Below, piece after piece: positions 1 to 7,446 of a stretch of DNA of 64,000 bases (position 1 is its first letter; every line of letters starts with the position of its first letter). This stretch comes from Enterococcus thailandicus (GTDB lineage: Bacteria > Bacillota > Bacilli > Lactobacillales > Enterococcaceae). The notes beneath the pieces were generated by a model, which was given only the letters and a program-made list of their open reading frames with translations, had not been told where the DNA came from and did no database searches. Both the position numbers and the translations under genes were made by a program. The stretch spans positions 32,940-96,939 of the forward strand of contig NZ_JXLE01000011.1 of assembly GCF_001886265.1 (NCBI RefSeq), in the 5' to 3' direction.

Positions 1-249
1 AATGATCGATTGACACAAGTAACAGTTGCTACAAGTGATTTGGCGGAACAATGGGTAGTGTTTTCACAAGGAGCCTTACGAACTTCTGCGTATGAGTTGT
101 ATAAAACAATCAAAAAAACAGAAGAAACAATAGCCCAAGAGAATATAAATATGCGTTTTATTGATTTTCGACGTAATTCTCCTTGGAATGATGAACAATT
201 GCATAAATTGTCTAAAAAGTTAGACGATTTAATGAAAAAGGACAGATAA
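1..249 (+). CDS. rae1: Rae1/YacP NYN-domain endoribonuclease, C-terminal part (5' truncated by window)
   Basis: The reading frame is open from base 1, so the gene starts upstream; the TTG at 10 is internal and not a start. The visible 82 codons match the end of YacP/Rae1 proteins by eye: a TVATSDLAEQWVVF strand, then FSQGALRTSAYEL and a charged helical tail ending KKDR. In Bacillus subtilis, Rae1 is a ribosome-associated endonuclease that cleaves mRNA in the A site; that function is family knowledge. The catalytic NYN acidic residues lie outside the window. The sigma-factor gene follows 75 bases later, the usual rlmB-yacP-sigH order in Firmicutes. A small inverted repeat, GATAAC-CAC-GTTATC, spans the stop codon (245-259) but has no T tract, so I do not call it a terminator. 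Confidence 0.8.
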   Translation, partial: NDRLTQVTVATSDLAEQWVVFSQGALRTSAYELYKTIKKTEETIAQENINMRFIDFRRNSPWNDEQLHKLSKKLDDLMKKDR

Positions 250-262
250 CCACGTTATCAGA

Positions 263-291
263 TTAAATAACACGATTTTTGATGCTAATAT
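263..291 (+). promoter_or_regulatory. Candidate internal promoter of the sigma-factor gene
   Basis: A TTAAAT -35-like hexamer (263-268) lies 17 bases before TAATAT (286-291), which is preceded by TG at 283-284 (extended -10). A start about 7 bases downstream (near 298) would fall inside the left arm of the hairpin at 292-317, so transcripts from this promoter would lack most of that arm. The -35 match is weak. Confidence 0.35.
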
Positions 292-317
292 TCCTCCATA
301 ATAGAGATTATGGAGGA
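292..317 (+). promoter_or_regulatory. Hairpin sequestering the sigma-factor ribosome binding site
   Basis: Left arm TCCTCCATAAT (292-302), loop AGAG (303-306) and right arm ATTATGGAGGA (307-317) form a perfect 11-bp stem. The right arm contains the whole GGAGG Shine-Dalgarno (312-316) of the start codon at 325. No run of T follows, so it reads better as a translational switch than as a terminator. Confidence 0.6.
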
Positions 318-324
318 TTTATTT

Positions 325-906
325 ATGCCTGAGGAGTTATTACGTGCTGCACGCAATGGTGATGAAGAAGCATTTTCTACCCTTTATCAGAAATATTATC
401 CACTTTTATTACGCTTAAAAAATAGTTATTATGTGCGGAATTTTATGAATGAAGATTGGGAGCAAGAAGCACGTGTTGCGTTATATCAAGCATTAAAAAC
501 CTATGAAAATAACAAAGGAGTTAGTTTCGGTAGTTATTACAAAAGCGTTATTACTAACCAAATTTATTCGTTATTAAGGAAACAAAACGCATTAAAACGC
601 AGAGATCAAAAAGACGAAGTTTCTATGGAACAGAAAATGGAATCTGAAGGACCAGATTTCTTAGCAGAAGTGACAACTCAAGAACCTGTAGCAGTCCAAC
701 AACTGCTGTTGAATGAAGCAATTGAAACATGTGAAATCCATTTTTCAAAAAGAGAAGCGCAAATTTTTCATCATTACATGCAAGGAAGTGATTTTTCCTA
801 CATCGCAAAAGATTTATCAATGGATATTCAGCAAGTAATGAGTGGATACAGTCGTGTAAAACAGAAAATCAAGAAGCATTTGAAAGCGTACAGTGAAGAA
901 TGCTAG
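325..906 (+). CDS. sigH: SigH-like sigma-70 family RNA polymerase sigma factor
   Basis: A 193-residue alternative sigma factor of the SigH/ComX type by position and architecture. Region 2 spans about residues 15-95, with DEEAFSTLYQKYYPLLL and GVSFGSYYKSVITNQIYSLLRKQN. The C-terminal region 4 helix-turn-helix is about residues 140-187 (FSKREAQIFHHYMQG, then IAKDLSMDIQQV). The start is set at ATG 325 because GGAGG lies 8 bases upstream; the in-frame ATG at 310 sits inside the hairpin arm and has no ribosome site. In related bacteria such factors act in competence or stationary phase; the regulon here is unknown. In Bacillus the next genes would be rpmG-secE-nusG, which are absent here; veg follows instead. 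Confidence 0.8.
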   Translation: MPEELLRAARNGDEEAFSTLYQKYYPLLLRLKNSYYVRNFMNEDWEQEARVALYQALKTYENNKGVSFGSYYKSVITNQIYSLLRKQNALKRRDQKDEVSMEQKMESEGPDFLAEVTTQEPVAVQQLLLNEAIETCEIHFSKREAQIFHHYMQGSDFSYIAKDLSMDIQQVMSGYSRVKQKIKKHLKAYSEEC

Positions 907-965
907 TTAACATTCTTGTTTCAACTGTTTTTTTTTATTGCATTTCTTTTTTTTATATGGTAGAC

Positions 966-994
966 TTGAAAAGTTTTGGACTATCTGTTATAAT
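966..994 (+). promoter_or_regulatory. Strong promoter of veg
   Basis: TTGAAA (966-971) and a perfect TATAAT (989-994) are separated by exactly 17 bases. It lies 20 bases before the veg start codon. In Bacillus the veg promoter is a classic strong vegetative promoter, which fits. Confidence 0.85.
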
Positions 995-1013
995 CGATAA
1001 CGAGGTGAACTGT

Positions 1014-1259
1014 ATGCCAACAACTTTAGCTACAATCAAGAAAGATTTAGAAGGTCGTATCGGCAGCCAAATCATGTTGGTTGCTCAGACAGGAAGAAAG
1101 CGTCAAACAGAACGCCGCGGCGTTTTAACAGAAACCTATCCTTCAGTATTTGTCGTTGACTTAGATCCTGAAGAAAACTCTTTTGAACGAGTGTCTTACA
1201 GCTACTCTGATGTATTAACTCGTACAGTAGAGATTGAATTTTTAACAGAAGCAGTTTAA
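1014..1259 (+). CDS. veg: Veg family protein
   Basis: An 81-residue protein that matches the Veg family by eye: an N-terminal TLATIKKDLEGRIGSQIML helix-turn region, a basic GRKRQTERRGVL segment, TYPSVFVVDLD, and a C-terminal VSYSYSDVLT strand. Veg is abundant in Bacillus, where it has been linked to biofilm matrix gene control; the molecular role is not settled. ATG 1014 is chosen because AGGTG lies just upstream and the family begins near this residue. An upstream in-frame extension to 900 overlaps the sigma-factor gene and has no ribosome site. Veg usually sits directly before ispE in Firmicutes; here ispE is about 14 kb away. Confidence 0.88.
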   Translation: MPTTLATIKKDLEGRIGSQIMLVAQTGRKRQTERRGVLTETYPSVFVVDLDPEENSFERVSYSYSDVLTRTVEIEFLTEAV

Positions 1260-1302
1260 AAGCTGACGGGCCTTATGTGGTTCGTTTGCTTTTTTATTTT
1301 TG
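1258..1302 (+). terminator. Intrinsic terminator after veg
   Basis: An imperfect stem (AAAAGC pairing with GCTTTT, and ACGGGCC pairing with GGTTCGT through G-U pairs) is followed by TTTTTTATTTTT. It separates veg from the acetyltransferase gene. Confidence 0.55.
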
Positions 1303-1345
1303 AACAAGTAATCTATAAAAAGAAAACTTGTTAGGAGGCTACTGA

Positions 1346-1777
1346 ATGAATTACCAAGTGAAAACATTTGATGAATTAACGACAAAAGAATTTTATATGC
1401 TAGTAAAAGAAAGAATTGCCGTTTTTGTGGTCGAACAAAATTGTCCATATCAAGAAGTGGATGAAATCGATCCTGAGGCATTGCATACGTTTCTGACAGA
1501 TGAGCAAGGAAATGTAGCAGCTTACACACGGATTTACAAAGAAGAAGATGCTGTTCATTTTGGTCGAGTCTTGGTAGCCAAGGAACATCGTCAATCGGGA
1601 TTAGGTAAGCAAATTGTTCAACGGACGTTGGAAGTTATTGAACAAAAGTATCCAAATACGCCAATTATTATTGGTGCACAAGATTATCTACGTTCGTTTT
1701 ACGAATCATTTGGTTTTAATGCCATTTCCGATGTTTATTTGGAAGATGATATTCCTCATATTGATATGAAAAAATAA
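1346..1777 (+). CDS. ElaA-like GNAT family N-acetyltransferase
   Basis: 143 residues, a single GNAT fold. The ElaA-type N-terminus shows ELTTKEFYMLVKERIAVFVVEQ and YQEVDEID. The acetyl-CoA-binding motif A is FGRVLVAKEHRQSGLGKQIV, around residues 72-92, containing the (R/Q)xxGx(G/A)-like QSGLGK. The C-terminal motif is QDYLRSFYESFGF. It should transfer an acetyl group from acetyl-CoA to a small amine or peptide; the substrate of the ElaA subgroup is unknown. A good ribosome site (AGGAGG) lies 9 bases before ATG 1346. It stands alone between two terminators, so it is probably monocistronic. Confidence 0.82.
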   Translation: MNYQVKTFDELTTKEFYMLVKERIAVFVVEQNCPYQEVDEIDPEALHTFLTDEQGNVAAYTRIYKEEDAVHFGRVLVAKEHRQSGLGKQIVQRTLEVIEQKYPNTPIIIGAQDYLRSFYESFGFNAISDVYLEDDIPHIDMKK

Positions 1778-1818
1778 AAAAACTTGAAACAACAAAATTT
1801 GTTGTTTCAAGTTTTTTT
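1776..1818. terminator. Bidirectional terminator between the GNAT gene and mscL
   Basis: AACTTGAAACAACAAA (1781-1796) pairs perfectly with TTTGTTGTTTCAAGTT (1798-1813), flanked by A-rich and T-rich runs on each side. It serves both convergent genes. Confidence 0.9.
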
Positions 1819-2278
1819 ATTTTGTGGTTGATTCGTCTTCTACTTTTGCTTGAAGTGTTGAACGACCATTATCTTCAGCTACTTGTTGTGCCAGTAAATC
1901 ACGAATGTCACTTAAGTATTGTTCAGCAGTTGGCTCATCAAGAACCTCTTCTTCTGTTTTACGTAAATCTTTTGCACTGTTGGCTGCTTTGACCACTAAG
2001 AACAAAACAAAACCTGTAATTAAAAATGTAATAATAGCACTAACAACATTACCAAATGAAAAAGTTACGCCTTTGACAGGTGTGACATCTAATACAGACA
2101 ATGCTCCGTCCAAATCAGAAGTACCAGTGACAAGAGCAACTATCCAACCAATTAATGGTGTAATCAATCCTTCTACGATTTGATTAACGATTCCCGTGAA
2201 TGCACTCCCAATAACAACCCCAACAGCTAGGTCGAGCACGTCGCCACGCATAATAAACTCTTTAAATTCTTTAATCAT
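1817..2278 (-). CDS. mscL: Large-conductance mechanosensitive channel MscL
   Basis: A 153-residue inner-membrane channel that opens under membrane tension to release solutes during hypo-osmotic shock. The N-terminal amphipathic helix MIKEFKEFIMRGDVLDLAVG is typical. TM1 follows (GVVIGSAFTGIVNQIVEG, about residues 20-45), then a periplasm-facing loop, TM2 (about 78-100, ITFLITGFVLFLVV) and a charged C-terminal helix with EEEVL. The length is slightly above the usual 130-145, through a longer acidic tail. Start at 2278: AGGGG precedes it on the minus strand, and the N-terminal extension to 2341 would add a segment unlike the family. Confidence 0.93.
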   Translation of the reverse strand: MIKEFKEFIMRGDVLDLAVGVVIGSAFTGIVNQIVEGLITPLIGWIVALVTGTSDLDGALSVLDVTPVKGVTFSFGNVVSAIITFLITGFVLFLVVKAANSAKDLRKTEEEVLDEPTAEQYLSDIRDLLAQQVAEDNGRSTLQAKVEDESTTK

Positions 2279-2365
2279 AAAACCCCTACTTTCTTTTTCC
2301 TTACCCTTAGTATATCTAAGAATAAAAAAATATAAAAACAATAAACGCTTTTGTTCGCGAAATGC

Positions 2366-2392
2366 TTGAATATTAACCTTCTATGCTATACT
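2366..2392 (+). promoter_or_regulatory. Candidate promoter of the ymfF operon
   Basis: TTGAAT (2366-2371) and TATACT (2387-2392) with TG at 2384-2385 (extended -10). The spacer is 15 bases, which the extended -10 can tolerate. Confidence 0.5.
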
Positions 2393-2429
2393 AGAAACAA
2401 CTGTAACGATAAAAGGAGCACAACGACTT

Positions 2430-3698
2430 ATGACGAATAAATTGGCGGAGGGCGTGAATTTACATGTCCTGCAAACAAAAAAATATAAAACGATTCGAAT
2501 CTTTATTCGATTTACAACACGTCTTGATCGAGCAGTCATTACGCAACGGTCATTACTGAGCAGTTTGTTAGAAACAAATAGCTTAAACTATCCAGATCAA
2601 ACACAGCTTAGCGCGAAATTAGCTGAATTATATGGTGCAAGTTTTGGCTGGAATGTAAGCAAAAAAGGAAATTTGCATTGGCTGAACGCAGGCATCAGTT
2701 TTGTTAATGGTGATTATGTAAATGACTCAAAGATTCTGCTCCAAGTTGTTGACTTTTTGAAAGAGGTTATTTTTGCACCAAATATTGTGGCGGGGCAGTT
2801 CGATAATCAAACGTTTGATTTAGAAAAAAATAATCTGAAAACTTATTTAGAAAGTTTGGACGAAGATAAACAAACATTAGCTTCATTAGCACTACAACGT
2901 CTTTACTTTGAGCAAACAGATGCTCAAAGAATCCCTAGTTTTGGAACAGTAAAAGACTTAAAAGAAATTACAGCAGAGTCACTTGCTACGTATTACCAGA
3001 AAGTCTTAGCGGAAGATCAAGTCGACATTTTTGTAATTGGAGATGTGAATGAGACGGAAGTTACTGAAGCAATTCAAACATTACCATTTACTGACCGCGA
3101 ATTTGTACACCCAGAAATTTTTTATGCGCAACCACAATCAAATGTAATCAAAGAACGCCAAATGCATGAATCTGTTGTACAAGCCAAGTTAAACTTAGCT
3201 TATCAAACCAATGTTTATTACAACCAACCTGAGCGTTTTTCATTAATGGTGTTCAATGGTTTGTTTGGTGGGTTTCCGCATTCAAAATTATTTATGAATG
3301 TGCGCGAAAAAGAAAGCTTGGCTTACTATGCTTCTAGCAGTGTGGACACGTTCCGTGGATTTATGACTGTTCAAACAGGCATTGATGGAAAAAATCGCGA
3401 AAAAGTTTTACATTTGATTCATAAACAATTAGAAAGTTTACGAAATGGAGAAATCACTGACCTTGATTTAGCTCAAACAAAAGCAATGTTGAAAAATCAA
3501 TACTTGCTATCACTTGATGCACCTCAAGCAGCGATTGAATCGACTTATTTAGATAACTGGCTACCAGAAACCAAATTAACAGATGACGAGTGGCTAGCTC
3601 GACTGGAAAGTATCACAATCAAAGATGTTCAAAAAATTGCAGATCAAGTAGAGCTTCAAGCAATTTTCTTTTTAGATGGAGGAAGCATGAATGAATAA
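2430..3698 (+). CDS. ymfF: EF-P 5-aminopentanol modification-associated protein YmfF (M16-like, inactive subunit)
   Basis: 422 residues with the two-lobe M16 (insulinase/processing-peptidase) fold but without the zinc-binding HxxEH motif: the equivalent N-terminal helix reads LLSSLLETNSLNYPDQ. It resembles the non-catalytic partner of two-subunit M16 enzymes. The C-terminal half carries the conserved FGGFPHSKLFMNVREKESLAYY region (about residues 277-300). In Bacillus subtilis YmfF is needed, with YmfH and YmfI, for 5-aminopentanol modification of elongation factor P; databases also write the name YfmF. The stop overlaps the start of ymfH by 8 bases, implying translational coupling. The start has AAGGAG 11 bases upstream. 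Confidence 0.88.
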   Translation: MTNKLAEGVNLHVLQTKKYKTIRIFIRFTTRLDRAVITQRSLLSSLLETNSLNYPDQTQLSAKLAELYGASFGWNVSKKGNLHWLNAGISFVNGDYVNDSKILLQVVDFLKEVIFAPNIVAGQFDNQTFDLEKNNLKTYLESLDEDKQTLASLALQRLYFEQTDAQRIPSFGTVKDLKEITAESLATYYQKVLAEDQVDIFVIGDVNETEVTEAIQTLPFTDREFVHPEIFYAQPQSNVIKERQMHESVVQAKLNLAYQTNVYYNQPERFSLMVFNGLFGGFPHSKLFMNVREKESLAYYASSSVDTFRGFMTVQTGIDGKNREKVLHLIHKQLESLRNGEITDLDLAQTKAMLKNQYLLSLDAPQAAIESTYLDNWLPETKLTDDEWLARLESITIKDVQKIADQVELQAIFFLDGGSMNE

Positions 3699-4983
3699 AA
3701 CTGAGTATTCACAAATTAATGAAACGCTTTATCATGAAGTGCTACCAAATGGATTGACCGTTTACTTGTTGCCAAAAAATGAGTACCACAAAACTTATGG
3801 CTTATTTAGCACTAATTATGGCTCAATCGATAATGAATTTATTCCTTATGGAGCAACTGAAAAGATAAAGGTACCTGATGGAATTGCCCATTTCTTAGAA
3901 CACAAATTATTTGAAAAAGAAGACGGAGATGTTTTCCAATTGTTTGGACAACAAGGTGCGTCTGCAAATGCATTTACTAGTTTTACCAAAACAAGTTATT
4001 TGTTTTCAACGACGGATCAAGTGGAAAAAAATTTATTGACACTATTGGACTTTGTACAAGCACCCTATTTTACTGAGGAAACAGTCAACAAAGAAAAAGG
4101 AATCATTGGACAAGAAATTCAAATGTATGAAGATGATCCTAACTGGCGTCTATTTTTTGGTATTTTGAATAACTTATATCCAAACCATCCTTTACACATT
4201 GATATTGCAGGGACGGTTGATAGCATCGACAAAATTACTGCCGATGATTTGTATACTTGTTATCACACGTTTTATCAGCCAAGTAATATGGTTTTGTTTT
4301 TAGTTGGAAATTTAGATCCAGAGAAACTAATGGAAGTTATTAAAGAAAATCAAATGAGTAAAGAATTTCCACCAGCACAAGAAATCAAGCGATACTTCCC
4401 TGAAAATAATGATGAAATTATCGAGGAAAGTCGTCTGAGAGCAGCTGTGACACGTAAAAAATTCGTATTGGGAATTAAAGGTGTTGACGAGTTGCCAGCA
4501 GATGGCTATCAATTGATGCGCTATAAAACAGCATTGAATCTCTTATTCCAATTACTGCTAGGAAATACTTCCCAAAACTATTTGAAACTTTACAATGAAG
4601 GAATCATTGATGACAGTTTTGGTTTTGAATTTAGTTTAGATCGTGAATTTCATTTTGCTGATTTTAGTGGTGATACGGATGAACCAAAACTTGCTGCGCA
4701 GCAAGTACGGAAAATCATTCTTGGTTTTGAGAAAGATCCAGAAGTAAATGAAAAAAATCTTGAATTATTGAAGAAAAAAATGTTAGGGAAATACTTCCAA
4801 TCACTTAACTCCATTGAGTATATTGCTAACCAATTTACCCAAAGTCTTTATGGTGCGTATACTTTATTTGATTTGCCAGAAGCGATTGAATCAATCCAAT
4901 TAGCTGATGTATTAGCTGTTGGTTCGGCATTTTTAGTGGCAGAGACGTTTAGTGAGTTTTATATGGAACCACAGGGTGAGTGA
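3691..4983 (+). CDS. ymfH: EF-P 5-aminopentanol modification-associated M16 peptidase YmfH
   Basis: 430 residues, the catalytic-type M16 partner of YmfF. The inverted zinc motif HFLEH is at residues 67-71 in GIAHFLEHKLFEKEDGD, with a downstream acidic stretch GQEIQMYEDDP that fits the third metal ligand. The C-terminal lobe follows as in other pitrilysin-like enzymes. It is predicted cytosolic, with no signal peptide. The pair most likely works as a heterodimer; its actual substrate is not known, and its link to EF-P modification comes from Bacillus work. Overlaps ymfF by 8 bases and precedes ymfI by 1 base, so the three genes are tightly coupled. Confidence 0.9.
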   Translation: MNKTEYSQINETLYHEVLPNGLTVYLLPKNEYHKTYGLFSTNYGSIDNEFIPYGATEKIKVPDGIAHFLEHKLFEKEDGDVFQLFGQQGASANAFTSFTKTSYLFSTTDQVEKNLLTLLDFVQAPYFTEETVNKEKGIIGQEIQMYEDDPNWRLFFGILNNLYPNHPLHIDIAGTVDSIDKITADDLYTCYHTFYQPSNMVLFLVGNLDPEKLMEVIKENQMSKEFPPAQEIKRYFPENNDEIIEESRLRAAVTRKKFVLGIKGVDELPADGYQLMRYKTALNLLFQLLLGNTSQNYLKLYNEGIIDDSFGFEFSLDREFHFADFSGDTDEPKLAAQQVRKIILGFEKDPEVNEKNLELLKKKMLGKYFQSLNSIEYIANQFTQSLYGAYTLFDLPEAIESIQLADVLAVGSAFLVAETFSEFYMEPQGE

Positions 4984-4984
4984 G

Positions 4985-5710
4985 ATGCCAACGGCGTTAG
5001 TTATGGGAGCTAGTGGGGATATTGGTGAAGCGATTTGTCGTCAGTTGGCGCAAGAGGGCTGGTCATTGTATTGTCACTATCATCGCAATGAAAAAAAAGT
5101 ATTAAATTTCGTTTTAGACTTGCAAAAATGTTATCCGCTGCAAGATTTTTTTATGGTATCCTTAGACATGTTAAGCATGGAAGAAATACCGAAATTTACA
5201 CAAGGATTATTTCAAGTTGACAGTGTCATTTTTGCATCAGGATTTACGAAATATGCTTTGTTTAAGGAGTATACGGAATTAGACATGGACCAGCTTTGGC
5301 AAATTCATGTGAAATCTCCGCTATTGCTTTTGCAAAGGCTAGAAACAAAACTTGCTCGGTCTGATTATGGCAGAATTGTGTTTATTGGTTCTGTTTACGG
5401 GATGCAAGGAAGCAGTATGGAAACAGTTTACAGTGCTGTTAAAGGTGCCCAACAAGCATTTGTTAAAGCATATGCAAAAGAAGTTGCAACATTAGGAATA
5501 ACGGCCAATGTCATAGCGCCAGGAGCTGTCGCAACAGCGATGAATCAGGACTGGTCTAAGACAGAATTAACGGAATTAAAAGAGGCAATCCCGCTAGGAA
5601 GACTAGCTCAGCCAAAAGAAATTGCTGCTGCTGTCACATTTTTATTACAAAAAGAAGCGGCCTATGTCACCGGAATTACACTACCAGTAACGGGTGGTTG
5701 GCTAGAATAA
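4985..5710 (+). CDS. ymfI: EF-P 5-aminopentanone reductase YmfI (SDR family)
   Basis: A 241-residue short-chain dehydrogenase/reductase. The nucleotide-binding glycine motif GASGDIG is at residues 8-14, and the catalytic YSAVKGA (Tyr and Lys four residues apart) is around residue 155. APGAVATAM and the C-terminal GWLE are typical of FabG-like SDRs. By position behind ymfF-ymfH it should be YmfI, which in Bacillus reduces the 5-aminopentanone group on EF-P Lys32 to 5-aminopentanol. FabG-like reduction of another substrate is the alternative. ATG 4985 follows the ymfH stop by one base; GGGTGAG acts as ribosome site. The upstream extension to 4952 overlaps ymfH and is less likely. Confidence 0.85.
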   Translation: MPTALVMGASGDIGEAICRQLAQEGWSLYCHYHRNEKKVLNFVLDLQKCYPLQDFFMVSLDMLSMEEIPKFTQGLFQVDSVIFASGFTKYALFKEYTELDMDQLWQIHVKSPLLLLQRLETKLARSDYGRIVFIGSVYGMQGSSMETVYSAVKGAQQAFVKAYAKEVATLGITANVIAPGAVATAMNQDWSKTELTELKEAIPLGRLAQPKEIAAAVTFLLQKEAAYVTGITLPVTGGWLE

Positions 5711-5732
5711 AAAGACTGGAGAAGATGAACGA

Positions 5733-6617
5733 GTGGCTTTTGAAACCATTGGGGAAAAATTACGGCAAGCTCGTCTAAATAAAAAAATATCTTTAGACGA
5801 ATTACAACAAATTACAAAAATTCAAAAACGTTACCTTGAAGCAATCGATAACGACGAATTCGATCAACTTCCTGGTAAGTTTTATGTACGTGCATTTATT
5901 CGTCAGTATGCGCAAGCTGTTGGAGAAGATGGCGATAAACTTGTGGATGTTTTCGATGGAAAAAGAAAATTATCTGATGGCTCAGAAATTAAAAGACCAG
6001 AGCCAGAAACTGTGAGTGGTTCACGAAAAGCAATGCACCAAGAAGAATTTAAACCAAGTAAATTTTGGACAAGTCTGCCTGTTGTTTTGTTAGGATTGGT
6101 TGCAGTTGCAATCGTGATTGTTGTTGGTTATATGACGTGGCAAGATCGACAAGCGGCACCAATTATTAGTGAAGCGAGCTCATCAATGACAGTCGATGGA
6201 TCAATTGAGGAAACAAAGCAATCCTCACAATCAAGTGAATCAACGTCAGCACAATCTTCGACAGTTGAATCCACGACTGAAGAAAAGAAGATGACGATTA
6301 CTGCTGGTACAGATACAACGAATGCAATTGATGTGAACATTATTGATGCAACGGAGCCTTTAACACTGGAATTCACAGCGAAAGATCGTGTGTGGGTAGG
6401 TGTGATGGTTAATGGTGCGTATGTTTACCAAGGAACACTTGCAACTGGTGAATCACAGAGTACACAGATTGCTGCTAATGTGCCTAATGCAGTTGTGACA
6501 ATTGGTGCAGCAAGCAATATTTCAATTAAAGCAAATGGGGAAGATGTTCCAGTGAATGCTGGAGAAAATAATTTAAGTCCCAAAAACGTTAACCTTGCTA
6601 TCCAATACGCAGAATAA
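5733..6617 (+). CDS. rodZ: RodZ-like helix-turn-helix membrane protein (YmfM family)
   Basis: 294 residues. The N-terminal HTH_25 domain is about residues 1-75 (IGEKLRQARLNKKISLDELQ, then YLEAIDNDEFDQLPG and YVRAFIRQYA). A single transmembrane helix follows at about 113-133 (LPVVLLGLVAVAIVIVVGYM), then a Ser/Thr-rich linker and a C-terminal DUF4115 beta domain (about 200-290, with RVWVGVMVNG). RodZ proteins couple the MreB cytoskeleton to the membrane or, in ovococci, act in peripheral wall growth. The start is GTG 5733 with GGAG 11 bases upstream; the nearby ATG at 5725 is in another frame. It follows ymfI by 22 bases in the same operon. Confidence 0.85.
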   Translation: MAFETIGEKLRQARLNKKISLDELQQITKIQKRYLEAIDNDEFDQLPGKFYVRAFIRQYAQAVGEDGDKLVDVFDGKRKLSDGSEIKRPEPETVSGSRKAMHQEEFKPSKFWTSLPVVLLGLVAVAIVIVVGYMTWQDRQAAPIISEASSSMTVDGSIEETKQSSQSSESTSAQSSTVESTTEEKKMTITAGTDTTNAIDVNIIDATEPLTLEFTAKDRVWVGVMVNGAYVYQGTLATGESQSTQIAANVPNAVVTIGAASNISIKANGEDVPVNAGENNLSPKNVNLAIQYAE

Positions 6618-6625
6618 TTCAAACA

Positions 6626-6666
6626 AAACTGCAATAAAAATCCACTCGATTTTTATTGCAGTTTTT
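6626..6666 (+). terminator. Intrinsic terminator after rodZ
   Basis: AACTGCAATAAAAATC pairs with GATTTTTATTGCAGTT across a five-base loop, followed by T residues. Confidence 0.88.
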
Positions 6667-6771
6667 CAATAGTAAAATGAATAATTTTTTTCGTGAGTGA
6701 AAAAAGTAAGTTATTTCTGTGGAAACTTTAGTGAGACTCACGTAAAATGAACAAGAAAGGAGTGCAATAGT

Positions 6772-7350
6772 GTGAATTTACCAAATAAATTAACTGTATT
6801 AAGAATTTGTATGATTCCAATCTTTATCCTTGTTGTAGGAGTACCTTTGGATTGGGGACAATTGACGGTGGGAACAACAACTGTTGCTGTAACACAAATA
6901 GTTGGAGCAATCATTTTTGCAATTGCAAGTATTACAGACTGGCTTGACGGGAAAATTGCTCGTTCTCAAGGTTTAGTAACAAACTTCGGGAAATTTGCCG
7001 ATCCTTTAGCAGACAAAATGTTAGTTATGACAGCATTTATTATGTTAGTTGGTCAAGATAAAGCACCAGCATGGGTTGTTGCGATTATTGTTTGCCGAGA
7101 ATTAGCGGTAACAGGTTTACGCCTATTATTAGTTGAACATGGTGAAGTAATGGCAGCTGCATGGCCTGGAAAAGTGAAAACTGCTACTCAAATGGTTGCA
7201 ATCATTTTGTTGCTTATCAATAACATTCCATTTAACTTGATTGGTCTTCCATTAGATCAAATTATGCTTTATGCCTGTTTAGTATTCACAATCTATTCTG
7301 GTGTTGATTACTTTGCCAAAAATAGTGCTGTGTTTAAAGGCTCAATGTAA
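6772..7350 (+). CDS. pgsA: CDP-diacylglycerol--glycerol-3-phosphate 3-phosphatidyltransferase
   Basis: 192 residues, an integral membrane enzyme that joins CDP-diacylglycerol and glycerol 3-phosphate to form phosphatidylglycerol phosphate, the committed step to phosphatidylglycerol and cardiolipin. The CDP-alcohol phosphatidyltransferase signature is complete: D59-G60-xx-A63-R64, G73, D77 and D81. About five hydrophobic segments are visible. GTG 6772 has AAAGGAG 9 bases upstream. Its product is the substrate of MprF, encoded 6 kb downstream. The ymf-rodZ-pgsA-cinA-recA order is widely conserved in Firmicutes. Confidence 0.95.
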   Translation: MNLPNKLTVLRICMIPIFILVVGVPLDWGQLTVGTTTVAVTQIVGAIIFAIASITDWLDGKIARSQGLVTNFGKFADPLADKMLVMTAFIMLVGQDKAPAWVVAIIVCRELAVTGLRLLLVEHGEVMAAAWPGKVKTATQMVAIILLLINNIPFNLIGLPLDQIMLYACLVFTIYSGVDYFAKNSAVFKGSM

Positions 7351-7357
7351 TTTCGAT

Positions 7358-7393
7358 AAAAGCTTGGTGACAATTTTGTCCCAAGCTTTTTTT
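7358..7393 (+). terminator. Intrinsic terminator after pgsA
   Basis: AAAAGCTTGG (7358-7367) pairs with CCAAGCTTTT (7381-7390), with an inner GACAA/TTGTC pairing, and a T run follows. Confidence 0.88.
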
Positions 7394-7446
7394 AAATAAA
7401 AAATATTTTCGTTATAGCGTATTAATTATTAGGGAGAGGAAAATTT

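Noticed and set aside
896..945. Terminator between the sigma gene and veg
   Set aside because: The AAGAATG/CATTCTT stem is short and the T run begins more than ten bases after it.
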